DNA from: Succinivibrio faecicola
Lineage (GTDB): Bacteria > Pseudomonadota > Gammaproteobacteria > Enterobacterales > Succinivibrionaceae
NCBI RefSeq assembly: GCF_019448115.1
Contig: NZ_JAGFNY010000005.1
Coordinates: 1-64,000, forward strand
DNA length: 64,000 nucleotides
Direction: 5' to 3'
How positions within the stretch are numbered: position 1 is the stretch's first letter; each line of letters opens with the position of its first letter. The translations under genes and the position numbers were made by a program. A model generated the notes under the pieces. The model saw only the letters and a program-made list of their open reading frames with translations, had not been told where the DNA came from and did not search any database. Shown piece by piece: positions 26,176 to 36,412 of this stretch.

Positions 26176-27375
26176 ATGACAGCTTCAAAACGTGATTACT
26201 ATGAAGTGCTAGGCGTTGAAAAAGGTGCAGATGATGCAACAATCAAACGTGCCTTCAAAAAACTAGCCATAAAGTATCACCCAGACAGAAACAAGGCTGC
26301 AGATGCTGGTGAAAAGTTCCGTGAGATAAATGAGGCTTATCAGGTATTATCTGATCCTCAAAAGCGTGCTGCCTACGATCAGTATGGTTTTGCTGGCGCG
26401 GATGGCTCACAGGCTGGTGGTTCAAACCCATTTGGCGGCGGTGATTTCTCTGATATATTCAACAGTGCCTTCTCTGGTGCATTCTCTGATATCTTCGGTT
26501 TTGGTGGCGGTAGACGTTCATCACGCAGAGCAGAGCCAACATCAGTACCTGGCCGTGATATGAGAGTAAAGCTCACATTGAGTCTTGAAGAGGCTGTAAA
26601 AGGCTGTAAGAAGAAGATCAACTTAAAGACCTATGTCAAGTGTAAGACCTGTGGTGGTTCCGGTCTTGGTAAGAATGGCAAGAAAGAAGTTTGTTCTCAC
26701 TGCCAGGGATCAGGTCAGGTTCGCATGCAGCAGGGTATTATGATTGTTACTCAGACTTGTCCTTACTGTAATGGTACAGGTTACACCATCAAGGATGGCT
26801 GTAAGGACTGTTCTGGTACTGGTCGTGTTGCTGATACAAAGACACTTTCTGTTGATATTCCTGCAGGTGTTGATGCTGGCGACAGAATCAGACTTCAAGG
26901 CGAAGGTGAGGCTGGATTAAACGGTGCTCCAAGCGGTGATTTATATGTAGTCATCGACGTCAAGGAACATGATATTTTTGTTCGTGAAGGAAATGACTTA
27001 AGCTGCGAAATCCCAATCAGCTTTGCAACTGCAGCTCTTGGCGGTAAGGTTGAGGTTCCAACTCTTGAAGGTCCTGTGACTATTACCATCAAGCCTGAGA
27101 CTCAGACTGGCATGATAATGAGACTTGCAGGAAAGGGTGTTAAGTCATATAACTCATATGATAAGGGCAGTCTGTACTGCAAGCTTGTTGTAGAAACACC
27201 TGTTAACTTAAATGATCATCAAAAGGATCTTTTAAAGAAGCTTGAAGAATCATTGACGGGCGAATCTTCAAAAGAAACAAAAAATGACAGCTCAAAGGTT
27301 TCATCTCACAGCCCAAAGAGCGATAGTTTCTTTAAGAAATTTAAACAATTTGTAAACGATCTTTCAAGTAAATAG
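26176..27375 (+). CDS. dnaJ: Chaperone protein DnaJ (Hsp40)
   Basis: Stimulates DnaK ATPase and delivers substrates. The J domain (residues 5-70) has YHPDRNKAA with the HPD motif. A Gly/Phe region follows. Four zinc-binding CXXCXGXG motifs are present: [24 protein letters not shown] and CKDCSGTG. The C-terminal substrate domains follow. At 399 aa it is about 20 longer than usual because of a Ser/Lys-rich tail after residue 360. Third gene of the heat-shock operon. Confidence 0.98.
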   Translation: MTASKRDYYEVLGVEKGADDATIKRAFKKLAIKYHPDRNKAADAGEKFREINEAYQVLSDPQKRAAYDQYGFAGADGSQAGGSNPFGGGDFSDIFNSAFSGAFSDIFGFGGGRRSSRRAEPTSVPGRDMRVKLTLSLEEAVKGCKKKINLKTYVKCKTCGGSGLGKNGKKEVCSHCQGSGQVRMQQGIMIVTQTCPYCNGTGYTIKDGCKDCSGTGRVADTKTLSVDIPAGVDAGDRIRLQGEGEAGLNGAPSGDLYVVIDVKEHDIFVREGNDLSCEIPISFATAALGGKVEVPTLEGPVTITIKPETQTGMIMRLAGKGVKSYNSYDKGSLYCKLVVETPVNLNDHQKDLLKKLEESLTGESSKETKNDSSKVSSHSPKSDSFFKKFKQFVNDLSSK

Positions 27376-27379
27376 ATAA

Positions 27380-27398
27380 ATGCGGACTAGGTCCGCAT
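27380..27398. other. Short perfect hairpin after dnaJ
   Basis: ATGCGGAC/GTCCGCAT stem with a 3-nt loop, 5 bp past the dnaJ stop and without a T-run. It lies upstream of the true terminator and may protect the mRNA 3' end. Confidence 0.55.
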
Positions 27399-27454
27399 TC
27401 TGGATATTCAATCTTGAAAAGATAATTTTTTGATTGTATATTTAACCAAATACA

Positions 27455-27487
27455 GCGCCTAACTCAGATTAGGCGTATTTTTTTATT
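27455..27487 (+). terminator. Intrinsic terminator of the grpE-dnaK-dnaJ unit
   Basis: CGCCTAA/TTAGGCG stem, 6-nt loop, then TATTTTTTTT. The greA start lies 20 bp beyond it. Confidence 0.85.
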
Positions 27488-27507
27488 ACTTTTTCGAGGT
27501 TATAAGA

Positions 27508-27993
27508 ATGGAACAGACTCCTATGACTCCACGTGGAGAGGAATTGCTTCGTAGCGAGCTTCAGCGCTTAAAGACAGTCGAAAGACCTCGCATCGTAGCG
27601 GCTATTGCCGAAGCTAGAAGCCACGGTGATTTAAGTGAAAACGCAGAGTACGATGCAGCTAAAGAAGAGCAGGGCCTGTGTGAAGCAAGAATTAAGGACA
27701 TCGAGAGCAAAATTGCAAGTGCAAATGTTATTGATGTTACAAAGTTAAAGCATGGTAACGGTAAACTGAAGGTTATTTTCGGTTCAACTGTAACCTTACT
27801 TGATGTTGATACTGAAAAAGAGATTACCTATAAAATTGTAGGTGAAGATGAGGCAGATATTGACAATAATCTGATTTCTTACAAGACTCCTATTGCTAAG
27901 GGACTACTTGGCAAATGCGAGGAAGACGAAATTGAGATTAAGATACCAAAGGGAACAATCTGCTACGAAGTAGTTAAGGTTGAATACATCTAA
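27508..27993 (+). CDS. greA: Transcription elongation factor GreA
   Basis: Enters the RNA polymerase secondary channel and induces cleavage of backtracked RNA. 161 aa. The N-terminal coiled coil carries the acidic tip [16 protein letters not shown], and the C-terminal FKBP-like domain ends with [20 protein letters not shown]. The start at [15 protein letters not shown] matches the E. coli N-terminus in length. GAGG lies upstream. The gene begins only 20 bp after the dnaJ terminator, so its promoter must overlap that region or it depends on read-through. Confidence 0.97.
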   Translation: MEQTPMTPRGEELLRSELQRLKTVERPRIVAAIAEARSHGDLSENAEYDAAKEEQGLCEARIKDIESKIASANVIDVTKLKHGNGKLKVIFGSTVTLLDVDTEKEITYKIVGEDEADIDNNLISYKTPIAKGLLGKCEEDEIEIKIPKGTICYEVVKVEYI

Positions 27994-27994
27994 G

Positions 27995-28033
27995 AAAAAA
28001 AAGACTTTCATTATTTATGAAAGTCTTTTTTTT
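27995..28033. terminator. Bidirectional terminator between greA and yhbY
   Basis: GACTTTCAT/ATGAAAGTC stem extended by eight A-T pairs on each side. Strong on both strands, between convergent genes. Confidence 0.92.
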
Positions 28034-28048
28034 CAGTGGAATCTAAAA

Positions 28049-28339
28049 TTAACGAGGAAGAATGAATCTTGAATCTTCTTTTCTCTGACGGAAAAGAACA
28101 GCTACACGACCAACCACAGATACAAGCTCTGCATTAACTGCATTAGCAGCTTCTAAAGCCTGATCCTTTCTACCAAGACCAGCATTAGTACGGATCTTGA
28201 TTAACTCATGATGCTCAATTGAGCTTTCAATTTCTTTGATTACATTCTCTGACAGGCCATCATTACCAAGTAATACAACTGGCTTTAATGAGTGAGCCTG
28301 AGCCTTTAAGAACTGGCGCTGATGTGAATTTAGTGACAT
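28049..28339 (-). CDS. yhbY: Ribosome assembly RNA-binding protein YhbY (CRM domain)
   Basis: Single CRM-domain protein linked to 50S subunit assembly. 96 aa from the ATG at 28339, which has AAGG about 6 nt upstream. The frame is open 35 codons further up, but those do not resemble the family. The core LKPVVLLGNDGLSENVIKEIE and HHELIKIR aligns with E. coli YhbY throughout, and the C-terminus (FILPR) also agrees. Divergent from rlmE, as in other gammaproteobacteria. Confidence 0.94.
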   Translation of the reverse strand: MSLNSHQRQFLKAQAHSLKPVVLLGNDGLSENVIKEIESSIEHHELIKIRTNAGLGRKDQALEAANAVNAELVSVVGRVAVLFRQRKEDSRFILPR

Positions 28340-28469
28340 ATTGACCTTCAGATAAAAAAATTGTGTTTTTACAGACATATGCAACAAATGTGCATAGCTA
28401 TTTAGTTTTGTAATTGTATAATAATATGTGGATTTTTCAAACAAATTAATATAGTTTAGGAATTAGTTT

Positions 28470-29159
28470 ATGCCCGTAAAAAAGAGAACAGCAAGTCAGA
28501 CAAGATGGCTTCAGGAACATTTTTCTGATCCATATGTTAAACAGGCTCACAAGCTTGGTCTGCGCTCACGAGCATCATTTAAACTTGAAGAACTGCAAAA
28601 AAGAGATCATCTAATAAGACATGGAAATATTGTAGTTGATCTTGGTGCAGCACCTGGTGGCTGGTCTGAATTTGCAGTTAAATGTATTGGTGAGACAGGA
28701 AGAGTTATTGCCTGTGATATTCTCCCTATTAGACCTATTAGAAATGTACAATTTCTTCAGGGCGATTTTACCGATGATGAAGTTTTTAAAAAGCTTTATT
28801 CTATGATTGGAGTTGGAGCACATGTAGTTTTATCTGATATGGCTCCAAATATGTCAGGTAATCTTGCAATAGATCAGCCAAGATCAATGCTATTGTCCGA
28901 GCTTGCTCTTGATATGGCAAGACGCGTATTAAGAATTGGTGGAACTTTTGTAGTAAAAGTGTTCCAGGGAGAAGGCAGTCAGGAATTTTTAAAGGAACTT
29001 CACCAGGATTTTACAACTGTGAAGGTACGAAAGCCTGATGCTTCAAGAGATCGTTCACGAGAAGTTTATATGGTTGCAACTGGATTTAAGGGTCATGCTT
29101 TAAATGGTGTTGCTCCAACAGATGAAGATTTCAATGAGATTTTAGACGAGGAAGCTTAG
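28470..29159 (+). CDS. rlmE: 23S rRNA (uridine-2'-O-)-methyltransferase RlmE (FtsJ/RrmJ)
   Basis: Methylates the 2'-O of U2552 in the 50S A loop using SAM. 229 aa. The SAM-binding motif is [15 protein letters not shown]. The catalytic K-D-K-E set is readable in [30 protein letters not shown] and [10 protein letters not shown]. The heat-shock link known in E. coli fits its position just upstream of ftsH, 26 bp away on the same strand. Confidence 0.96.
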   Translation: MPVKKRTASQTRWLQEHFSDPYVKQAHKLGLRSRASFKLEELQKRDHLIRHGNIVVDLGAAPGGWSEFAVKCIGETGRVIACDILPIRPIRNVQFLQGDFTDDEVFKKLYSMIGVGAHVVLSDMAPNMSGNLAIDQPRSMLLSELALDMARRVLRIGGTFVVKVFQGEGSQEFLKELHQDFTTVKVRKPDASRDRSREVYMVATGFKGHALNGVAPTDEDFNEILDEEA

Positions 29160-29185
29160 GTTTCTTCATAACAGAGCGAGAAAGT

Positions 29186-31153
29186 ATGACAAAAAATCTT
29201 ATTTTATGGCTTGTTATTGCAGTAATTTTGATGACACTGTTTGAGTCTTTTACCTCATCAGAGTCAACAGGAAGAATGCAGGATTATACAAGTTTTGTCC
29301 GCGAGGTTCAGTCCGATCACATTCAGGAAGTAGTCTTTGATGGCAAGGTCATCAATGGTATGAAGAAGTCAGGTGAAAAATTCATAACTGTCATGCCAAT
29401 GAATGATCCTTCTCTTATCGATTCTCTTTTAACTCATAATGTGAGAGCTTCAGGAACTAAGCCAGAAGAGCCAAGCACTCTTCTTTCAATTTTTGTTTCA
29501 TGGTTCCCAATGCTTCTTTTGATTGCAGTCTGGATATTCTATATGCGCCAGATGCAGGGTGGATCAAAAGGAAATCCGTTATCCTTTGGTAAATCAAAAG
29601 CCAAGCTTCTATCAGAGAATCAGATTAAGACAACTTTTGCTGATGTAGCAGGATGTGACGAGGCAAAAGAGGATGTTGTTGAACTTGTAGATTTCTTAAA
29701 GGATCCTACAAAATATTCAAAACTTGGCGGAAGAATTCCTCGTGGTGTTCTAATGGTAGGTCCTCCTGGTACTGGTAAGACACTGCTTGCAAGAGCTATT
29801 GCAGGAGAGGCAAAAGTTCCTTTCTTCTCAATTTCAGGTTCTGATTTCGTTGAGATGTTTGTTGGTGTAGGTGCATCTCGTGTAAGAGATATGTTTGCAA
29901 CAGCAAAAAAGAACGCTCCATGTATCATCTTCATTGATGAGATTGATGCTGTAGGCAGAAAGCGTGGAGTTGGCATGGGGGGTGGTCACGATGAGCGTGA
30001 GCAGACCTTAAACCAGTTACTTGTTGAAATGGACGGTTTTGAAGGTTTTGAGGCTGTAATCATTATTGCAGCTACAAACAGACCTGATGTTCTTGATCCT
30101 GCATTATTAAGACCTGGTCGTTTTGACCGTCAGGTAGTTGTAGGTCTTCCTGATGTAAGAGGAAGAGAACAGATATTAAATGTTCATGTAAAAAAGGTAC
30201 CTTTAGCTCCTGATGTTGACACTGCAACTATTGCAAGAGGAACTCCTGGTTTTTCTGGTGCCGAACTTGCAAATCTTGTAAATGAGGCAGCCTTAGGTGC
30301 AGCCCGTCATAACAAGAAGGTTGTGGGCATGCAGGAATTTGAAGAAGCAAAAGATAAGCTTCTGATGGGTGCTGAGCGCAGATCAATGGCAATGAATGAG
30401 CATGAGAAGATTAATACAGCTTATCATGAGGCTGGTCATGCCATTGTAGGTAAACTTGTACCTGAGCACGATCCTGTTTACAAGGTTTCAATTATTCCTC
30501 GTGGAAGAGCATTAGGTGTAACCATGTATCTTCCAGAACAGGATAAGGTATCACAGAGCAGACGAGGTCTACTATCAAATATATCAACTCTGTTTGCAGG
30601 AAGAATTGCAGAAGAGCTGATGTTTGGTGAGGATTCTGTAACCACTGGTGCATCAAATGATATTGAAAGAGCAACTCTTATTGCAAGAAACATGGTAACC
30701 AAGTGGGGCTTTTCAAAGCGTTTGGCACCTATGCAGTATGAAAAAGACAGTGAACAGTCAATGTATCTTGGTGGTTCAGGCTCAACAACAGTTGCAATGT
30801 CCGACAAGACTGCACTCATCATTGATGAAGAAGTAACAGAGATCATTAATTCTTGCTATAAGAAAGCAAAAGAGCTTTTAGAGTCAAATAAAGATATTCT
30901 TGAGAATATGAAAGATGCTCTGCTCAAATATGAGACTATCGATGCAGATCAGATTGATGATCTGATGAACAGAAGAGAAGTTAGAGCTCCAAGCTTAAAG
31001 TCTGAAAAATCAACTGATGAATCATCTTCAAATGGTGACAATAAGGATAATTCTGAAAAATCTTCAGAAAATTCAGAAAAAGCAAAGAGCGAGCAGAAAA
31101 ATAATGATTCCTCTTTGACAGATAGCACATCAAAAAAGGATGATTTAAACTAG
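29186..31153 (+). CDS. ftsH: ATP-dependent zinc metalloprotease FtsH
   Basis: Membrane-bound AAA+ protease degrading sigma-32, LpxC and damaged membrane proteins in the known systems. 655 aa. TM1 is at residues 4-20, followed by a short periplasmic domain and TM2 (about 100-120). The AAA domain has Walker A GPPGTGKT (192-199), Walker [13 protein letters not shown] and the [22 protein letters not shown]. The zinc motif is HEAGH. The last 50 or so residues are a Ser/Lys/Asn/Glu-rich, probably disordered tail. Sits between rlmE and folP, the usual gammaproteobacterial order. Confidence 0.98.
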   Translation: MTKNLILWLVIAVILMTLFESFTSSESTGRMQDYTSFVREVQSDHIQEVVFDGKVINGMKKSGEKFITVMPMNDPSLIDSLLTHNVRASGTKPEEPSTLLSIFVSWFPMLLLIAVWIFYMRQMQGGSKGNPLSFGKSKAKLLSENQIKTTFADVAGCDEAKEDVVELVDFLKDPTKYSKLGGRIPRGVLMVGPPGTGKTLLARAIAGEAKVPFFSISGSDFVEMFVGVGASRVRDMFATAKKNAPCIIFIDEIDAVGRKRGVGMGGGHDEREQTLNQLLVEMDGFEGFEAVIIIAATNRPDVLDPALLRPGRFDRQVVVGLPDVRGREQILNVHVKKVPLAPDVDTATIARGTPGFSGAELANLVNEAALGAARHNKKVVGMQEFEEAKDKLLMGAERRSMAMNEHEKINTAYHEAGHAIVGKLVPEHDPVYKVSIIPRGRALGVTMYLPEQDKVSQSRRGLLSNISTLFAGRIAEELMFGEDSVTTGASNDIERATLIARNMVTKWGFSKRLAPMQYEKDSEQSMYLGGSGSTTVAMSDKTALIIDEEVTEIINSCYKKAKELLESNKDILENMKDALLKYETIDADQIDDLMNRREVRAPSLKSEKSTDESSSNGDNKDNSEKSSENSEKAKSEQKNNDSSLTDSTSKKDDLN

Positions 31154-31189
31154 AATATCCTTATAACGATAACAGACTAAGGGGAAACA

Positions 31190-32050
31190 ATGAAACTTAG
31201 ATTACCAAAAGGCCATGCAATTGATCTGTCATATACAAAGGTGATGGGTACTATTGCACTGACTGAAGATGATACAAGAAGTATCGAAGATCTGGTTATG
31301 CTTGCAAAATCCTTTGTTCAGTCTGGAGCAGAGTTTTTAGAGGTAGGTGCAAAAGTTGGCTGTAACGGGCTTGATGAGACAAGAGTAAGTTCTGTTTTAG
31401 GCGCTGTTTTAAATGCCGTAAATGTCCCAGTTGCAGTCAATTCAAATTCAAAAGAGATCATAGAGCAAGCTATAAATGCCGGAGTTGCAATGATCATCAG
31501 TAACGATGGTTTAGCTTCAGAAGGTGTTATGGATCTTGTAAAAGATTCTGATGTTCTTATATGTTTGCATTATGAACCAAAATCCAAGATTTGCGATGAT
31601 GAGGATATTGTTGCTAAAGTCAGTGAATACTTTTTTGAGCGCATTGATGCGTGTCTTGAAGCTGGAATTGACAGAAAGCGACTGGTCATTGATCCATCCG
31701 TTGTCAATGCATCCGTAAGTGCAAGACTCAAGCTTATAGGCAGACTAGAATCTTTCAAGAGTTTTGCTTTGCCTATGCTTGTTGCAATTCCAAGACAGTT
31801 ACCAAAAGAAGATCGTTTCATGAATGAGAATCATGTTCTGTCTTTGACAACAGCTATTTTCTGTGCTGCTGCTAAATCTGTTCAGATAATAAGAACTTCT
31901 GAGGTTGCTGAGGTCGCTATTGCAATCGGTTTCTGGCAACTTATGTCAAGCAAGACAAAACCATATGGTATTTCAAAGGCTATCGTAAGACGTTTAAGAA
32001 CTCTTAGAGACACTTTACGAGATTTAAAAAAACATCACAAAGATAAATAA
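31190..32050 (+). CDS. Diverged dihydropteroate synthase-like protein (FolP position), probably catalytically altered
   Basis: Occupies the conserved ftsH-folP-glmM slot and aligns with E. coli FolP end to end (start [13 protein letters not shown], later [17 protein letters not shown], then [10 protein letters not shown]). The sites that bind pterin and pABA are mostly lost. The NVTPDSFSDGG loop is replaced by [17 protein letters not shown] is replaced by [15 protein letters not shown] becomes VNSNSK. DPGFGFGK becomes DPSVVNAS. The SRK motif becomes PRQ, and the C-terminal RVH becomes RTS. The frame is intact at 286 aa with a good ribosome-binding site (AAGGGGA), so it is not simply decayed. 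TIM-barrel pseudoenzyme or new function are both possible. A second, normal folP elsewhere is likely if folate is made. Confidence 0.75.
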   Translation: MKLRLPKGHAIDLSYTKVMGTIALTEDDTRSIEDLVMLAKSFVQSGAEFLEVGAKVGCNGLDETRVSSVLGAVLNAVNVPVAVNSNSKEIIEQAINAGVAMIISNDGLASEGVMDLVKDSDVLICLHYEPKSKICDDEDIVAKVSEYFFERIDACLEAGIDRKRLVIDPSVVNASVSARLKLIGRLESFKSFALPMLVAIPRQLPKEDRFMNENHVLSLTTAIFCAAAKSVQIIRTSEVAEVAIAIGFWQLMSSKTKPYGISKAIVRRLRTLRDTLRDLKKHHKDK

Positions 32051-32061
32051 GAAGAATAACT

Positions 32062-33405
32062 ATGCAAAGAAAATATTTTGGTACCGACGGTGTACGTGGC
32101 CGTGTAGGTCAGTTTCCTATTACTCCAGATTTTGCTGTTAAATTAGGTCTTGCTGCAGGTAAGGTTCTTGGTAATAAGAATGGCGGTAAGGTAATCATAG
32201 GTAAAGACACACGTCTGTCAGGTTATATGCTTGAAGCTGCTCTAGAGTCTGGCTTTTCTGCAGGTGGTATGTCTCCTGTTATGTTAGGACCAATGCCAAC
32301 TCCTGCAATAGCCTATCTGACAAGAGCATTCAGAGCAGATCTTGGTGTCGTTATTTCTGCTTCACACAATCCTTTCTTTGATAATGGAATTAAGTTCTTC
32401 TCATCAGAGGGAACAAAGCTTCCTGATGAAGTTGAATTAGAAATTGAAAAATATCTTGATGCTCCAAGCATTGAACTTGCAAATGCACAGGATTTTGGTA
32501 GAGCATTCAGACAGGATGATGCCCCAGGCCGTTATATTGAGTATTGTAAATCAACTTTCAATCCATCAATGAGTCTTGATGGCATGAAGATTGTTCTTGA
32601 CTGTGCTAACGGTGCAACATATCACATTGCTCCTCAGGTTTTCAGAGAATTAGGCGCTCAAGTAATTACTATCGGTGATAAGCCAAACGGAATCAATATT
32701 AACGATGGTGTTGGTTCAACACATCCTGAGGCTCTTGTTGCTAAGGTACTTGCAACTAAGGCTGATCTTGGTATAGCCTTTGACGGTGATGGTGACAGAG
32801 TTTTAATGTGTGACAGCAAAGGTACTCTTCGTGATGGCGACAATCTTTTATATGTTATTGCAAAGGATACTAACAAGCGCGGTCGTTTAAACGGTGGTGT
32901 TGTAGGTACACTTATGACCAATCTTGGCTTAGAGCTTGCTCTTGCTAGTGAGAATATTCCTTTCTCAAGAGCAAAGGTTGGTGACAGATATGTACTAGAG
33001 CAGCTAGTTGAAAAAGGCTGGAAACTTGGTGGCGAAAATTCAGGTCATATCATATGCCTGAACCATGCAACTACAGGTGATGGTATTGTTTCAGCACTTC
33101 AGGTTTTAAAGGCATGTATCAATGAAGGTAAGGATCTTATTGAGATGTCATCAGGACTTGAAATGTTCCCACAGGATCTGATTAACGTCAGAATGACAAC
33201 CAGCATTGATGTTACAACTGATGAAGCAGTTCAGAAGGAAGTTGCTGCAGTTGAAAAAGAGCTGGGTAATAAGGGTAGAGTACTTCTTAGAAAATCAGGT
33301 ACTGAGCCTGTTGTCAGAGTTATGGTTGAAGGCGAGGACAAGGATGATGTTCATAATAAGGCACAGAGAATTGCGGATGTAATTATTCGCCAGTCAGGTT
33401 GCTAA
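32062..33405 (+). CDS. glmM: Phosphoglucosamine mutase GlmM
   Basis: Converts glucosamine-6-P to glucosamine-1-P for UDP-GlcNAc, hence peptidoglycan and LPS. 447 aa. The active-site phosphoserine is S101 in [17 protein letters not shown]. The metal loop is FDGDGDRV, the sugar-binding loop GGENSGHI, and the phosphate-binding loop [15 protein letters not shown]. It starts 11 bp after the folP-like gene, in one operon. Confidence 0.98.
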   Translation: MQRKYFGTDGVRGRVGQFPITPDFAVKLGLAAGKVLGNKNGGKVIIGKDTRLSGYMLEAALESGFSAGGMSPVMLGPMPTPAIAYLTRAFRADLGVVISASHNPFFDNGIKFFSSEGTKLPDEVELEIEKYLDAPSIELANAQDFGRAFRQDDAPGRYIEYCKSTFNPSMSLDGMKIVLDCANGATYHIAPQVFRELGAQVITIGDKPNGININDGVGSTHPEALVAKVLATKADLGIAFDGDGDRVLMCDSKGTLRDGDNLLYVIAKDTNKRGRLNGGVVGTLMTNLGLELALASENIPFSRAKVGDRYVLEQLVEKGWKLGGENSGHIICLNHATTGDGIVSALQVLKACINEGKDLIEMSSGLEMFPQDLINVRMTTSIDVTTDEAVQKEVAAVEKELGNKGRVLLRKSGTEPVVRVMVEGEDKDDVHNKAQRIADVIIRQSGC

Positions 33406-33483
33406 AATACTTGAAAATCATCTGAATAAACTGTATCATTTGCCAATCTAAAAGCGCAGATTATATAGGGCGTGTATTTTATT

Positions 33484-33858
33484 ATGTACGAAATTGCAAT
33501 TGTTTTCTTATTATTAGTAGCTGTAGCTATGATTGCCTTGATTCTGTTACAGCAGGGTAAGGGCGCTGGCATGGGCGCATCTTTTGGTGCCGGTGCATCA
33601 AATACTGTTTTCGGTTCAGTAGGTTCAGGTAACTTCCTGACCCGTTCAACATGGTTTTTGATTTTCTTATTCTTTGCAATCTGCCTTCTATTAGGTTATT
33701 TACAGAAGTCAGCTCACAAAGAGAAGTCTGATTTTAGCAATATCGAAGAATCAGTTGTGTCTGAGCAGACAGTAGATCAGGCTCCAGTAGTTAATACTGA
33801 TGCACCTGTTGTTGAGACTGATGCTCCATCAGCAACCGACGCACCTTCTGATAAATAA
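33484..33858 (+). CDS. secG: Preprotein translocase subunit SecG
   Basis: Small SecYEG subunit with two membrane helices, here MYEIAIVFLLLVAVAMIALIL and the segment FLIFLFFAICLLLGYL. Between them lies the family loop LLQQGKGAGMGASFGAGASN. I chose the ATG at 33484; an in-frame GTG at 33472 is only 1 nt from the GGG and so badly spaced. The C-terminal tail carries TDAP-type repeats (NTDAPVVETDAPSATDAP), which is unusual. The tRNA-Leu gene often found after secG is absent. Confidence 0.93.
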   Translation: MYEIAIVFLLLVAVAMIALILLQQGKGAGMGASFGAGASNTVFGSVGSGNFLTRSTWFLIFLFFAICLLLGYLQKSAHKEKSDFSNIEESVVSEQTVDQAPVVNTDAPVVETDAPSATDAPSDK

Positions 33859-33915
33859 TATAGATTTTCTGAAAAAAGTTACGGTTTACTGTAAGAAAAT
33901 CTGTTAAAACAAATG

Positions 33916-33938
33916 AAGTCCCGTTTGGGACTTTTTTT
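33916..33938 (+). terminator. Intrinsic terminator after secG
   Basis: AAGTCCC/GGGACTT stem with a GTTT loop and seven T. Ends the rlmE-ftsH-folP-glmM-secG direction. Confidence 0.9.
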
Positions 33939-33977
33939 GATGTTTGAATTCTTTAATAATTTTTCTTCATCACAAAA

Positions 33978-34571
33978 CTATCGTTGTTTTCTGAATTCGT
34001 AACAGTTCTTTTCTGTAATAACAATATCCATCGGCATATCCCATTCTTCAACTAAAAGTTCATCAACTTGCTGAAATTCATAGGCAACACCTATAACTAG
34101 ACAGTCTTTTCTGACTTTTTTGAGCATTCTGTCGTAATAGCCACCACCCATGCCCATTCTGTTTCCTTTATTATCAAAAGCAACTAAAGGAACAACGATT
34201 ACATCAATTTTATCTTCTAATACAAGATTTTCAGGCTGATTTTTAGGCTCTAAAATATGAAATCTGTTTTCAACAAGCTCATCTCCTTTTTTGAAAGAAT
34301 AAAAATCCATTTTCCCTTTCTGTCCTGTAACCATATAAGGAAGGCATAAATGGTGTCTTGTCATGAAATATTCGTTCATATCCTGAGTGCACAGCTCACC
34401 TGAAAGACTGATGTAGGAGGCGACATTCACGGTTCTTTTAAAGACATTCATCTGCATTATGGTTTTTAGAATTGAAAGTCCGGCTTGAGCTGATTCTTTT
34501 GCCGTGAGCTGTCTTCTTTTAGCTAGAATTTCTTGTCTTAGCAAGTTTCTTTGTTCTTTTGAACTATCCAT
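33978..34571 (-). CDS. fthC: 5-formyltetrahydrofolate cyclo-ligase
   Basis: Recycles 5-formyl-THF to 5,10-methenyl-THF using ATP. 197 aa. The nucleotide-binding signature GMGGGYYDRML is preceded by DVIVVPLVAFDNKGNRM, and the N-terminal basic segment RQEILAKRRQL is typical. It lies 4 bp downstream of zapA. In E. coli the 6S RNA gene separates the two, but here there is no room for it. Confidence 0.93.
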   Translation of the reverse strand: MDSSKEQRNLLRQEILAKRRQLTAKESAQAGLSILKTIMQMNVFKRTVNVASYISLSGELCTQDMNEYFMTRHHLCLPYMVTGQKGKMDFYSFKKGDELVENRFHILEPKNQPENLVLEDKIDVIVVPLVAFDNKGNRMGMGGGYYDRMLKKVRKDCLVIGVAYEFQQVDELLVEEWDMPMDIVITEKNCYEFRKQR

Positions 34572-34575
34572 TTTT

Positions 34576-34869
34576 TTACTCTATGTTTTTTGCAATCTTA
34601 TTCATTTTTGTGAATTGCTGTAGAACTTTTTTGTAGAATTCACTGTCAGAGCTGTTGTTTTCATTCAGCTCTTCAACGCAGTCGAGTGCAACAAGAATAG
34701 CACATTGTAATGGTGTGAGACCTGGATTCTTGTTGAATCTTGCATTTACTTTCTCGTTGAGCTTATCAATAGCAGCCTTTAGTTTTGCTACTTCTTTTAC
34801 AGGAACTCTTAATGAGAAGTTTTCTCCAAGGGATGAAAACTGAATAAGTTGAGTATTCTGACTGTCCAT
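34576..34869 (-). CDS. zapA: Cell division protein ZapA
   Basis: Cross-links FtsZ filaments at midcell. 97 aa from the ATG at 34869, chosen because of a strong AGGAGG about 6 nt upstream; an earlier in-frame ATG at 34911 lacks one. The globular head (LGENFSLRVPVKEVAKLKAAIDKL) is followed by a long C-terminal coiled coil. The segment TPLQCAILVALDCVEEL corresponds to the family's conserved central helix. Co-transcribed with fthC. Confidence 0.88.
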   Translation of the reverse strand: MDSQNTQLIQFSSLGENFSLRVPVKEVAKLKAAIDKLNEKVNARFNKNPGLTPLQCAILVALDCVEELNENNSSDSEFYKKVLQQFTKMNKIAKNIE

Positions 34870-35067
34870 AACTCCTCCTGTTTGGATTGTATCATGTACA
34901 CGAGAATTCATGTTTTTTCCTTTTAATTTTTGATATGCAAAAGAAGATACTTTAGTGAATGTCTAACTCTTGATGTGTCTAATGTGAAAATACTCCATTT
35001 GTATGATAGAATTATTAAGTTTTTTTTAATCATCAATACTTGATGAAATAGATTTGCGCAAATAATT

Positions 35068-36240
35068 ATGACTGAGAAGTTACAGAAAATTTTATCCCGT
35101 GCTGGAATTGCATCTCGCAGAGCTTTAGAACAGATTATTTCTGAAGGTCGCGTAACAGTTAACGGTAAACTCGCTTCTATCGGTGAGCGTTACGATGAGA
35201 GAGAAATCACTGTAAAGATTGATTCTAAGGTTGTTTTTACTCCTGAATCAGTTACTAATGAATGTAGAGTGCTTATGTATCATAAGCCTGAAGGCGAGCT
35301 AACTACACTTAGTGATCCAGAAAACAGACCAACTGTTTTTGATCATCTTCCAAAGCCACCATCTGGCAGATGGATTTATATTGGTCGTCTTGATATCAAT
35401 ACATCAGGTCTTCTTCTGTTTACAACAGATGGAACTCTTGCAAATGCTCTTATGCATCCTAAGTATGAGATTGAGCGTATCTATGCTGCCCGTATTTATG
35501 GCGATGTTACAGATGAACAGATAGAGCAGCTTGAAACAGGTGTAATGCTTGAGGACGGTAAGGCTAAGTTCAATAAGGTTGTCTATGTTGGTGGTGAAGG
35601 TCGCAACGCCTGGTACCATGTCACTCTCAAAGAAGGTAGAAAAAGAGAGGTTAGACGCCTTTGGGAAGCTGTAGGTCTTAAAGTAAGTAGACTTATAAGA
35701 ATTTCATATGCTTCAATCGATCTTGATCCTGATTTAAAGACAGGACAGTTCAGAGAGTTGACCTTAAGTGAACTTAACAAATTAAGAAAGACTGTACACC
35801 TTGATCCTGTGGCAACACTGCCAGAGCCACTAGATACAGCAAAAGGTTCTTCAACAAGATCAAGAAAAGCTGTTCAGAAAAAGGTTTTTGATAAACCAGT
35901 TGCCAAGAAGCCTTTTCATAAGGATTCAAAAAAGGATCAGCATAATGATTCAAAGAGAAGTCCTTATGCAAAATCATCAACTTTTAGTAAAGGCAGTAGT
36001 GAAACTTCTGATAGATTCTCGAGGTCAAAGACATCTTCCTATAAGAAAGGTGCTAATAAATTTGACAGAACCAGCTCTGACAGATTTGATAAGAAATCAT
36101 CATATTCTTCAAAAGGTGTTGAGTCTAGAAAGTCATCTTCATTTTCAAGAGATGATGGAAGACAGTTTAAACATGGTCTAACATTCAAGTCTAGATCAAG
36201 TTCATCTCACTCATATCCAAGAGTTAAACGTAACGGTTAA
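35068..36240 (+). CDS. rluB: 23S rRNA pseudouridine synthase RluB-type
   Basis: Makes pseudouridine at 23S position 2605 in the known enzyme. The N-terminal S4 RNA-binding domain (EKLQKILSRAGIASRRALEQ, residues 3-60) precedes the catalytic domain with GRLDINTSGLLLFTTDG (catalytic D109) and EGRKREVRRLWEAVGL. RluB and RluE/RluF are close relatives; the S4 domain and context favour RluB. From about residue 255 to 390 a Ser/Lys/Arg-rich disordered tail follows, longer than the core requires and probably RNA-binding. Confidence 0.9.
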   Translation: MTEKLQKILSRAGIASRRALEQIISEGRVTVNGKLASIGERYDEREITVKIDSKVVFTPESVTNECRVLMYHKPEGELTTLSDPENRPTVFDHLPKPPSGRWIYIGRLDINTSGLLLFTTDGTLANALMHPKYEIERIYAARIYGDVTDEQIEQLETGVMLEDGKAKFNKVVYVGGEGRNAWYHVTLKEGRKREVRRLWEAVGLKVSRLIRISYASIDLDPDLKTGQFRELTLSELNKLRKTVHLDPVATLPEPLDTAKGSSTRSRKAVQKKVFDKPVAKKPFHKDSKKDQHNDSKRSPYAKSSTFSKGSSETSDRFSRSKTSSYKKGANKFDRTSSDRFDKKSSYSSKGVESRKSSSFSRDDGRQFKHGLTFKSRSSSSHSYPRVKRNG

Positions 36241-36244
36241 ATAG

Positions 36245-36264
36245 AAGGCTCCAATAGGAGCTTT
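36245..36264 (+). terminator. Hairpin after rluB
   Basis: Stem AAGGCTCC with GGAGCTTT (AATA loop), followed by the imperfect T-run CTTGTT. Probable terminator. Confidence 0.65.
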
Positions 36265-36412
36265 CTTGTTATGTTGAATCATCTTTTTTTGTTACAAAAA
36301 TGTTTGTGAGCAAGTCTTATTGTTAAACAATTATGTTAATCAAAGTTTTTTTCAGAAACTTGTTGTATTATTAGTATGTGTTTTCACAAAAGAGGAAAAA
36401 TAAATAAATTAT

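Noticed and set aside
26379-27092. Several long antisense open frames inside dnaJ, gltB and carB
   Set aside because: They are shadows created by the codon pattern of the real genes, lack ribosome-binding sites and resemble no protein family.
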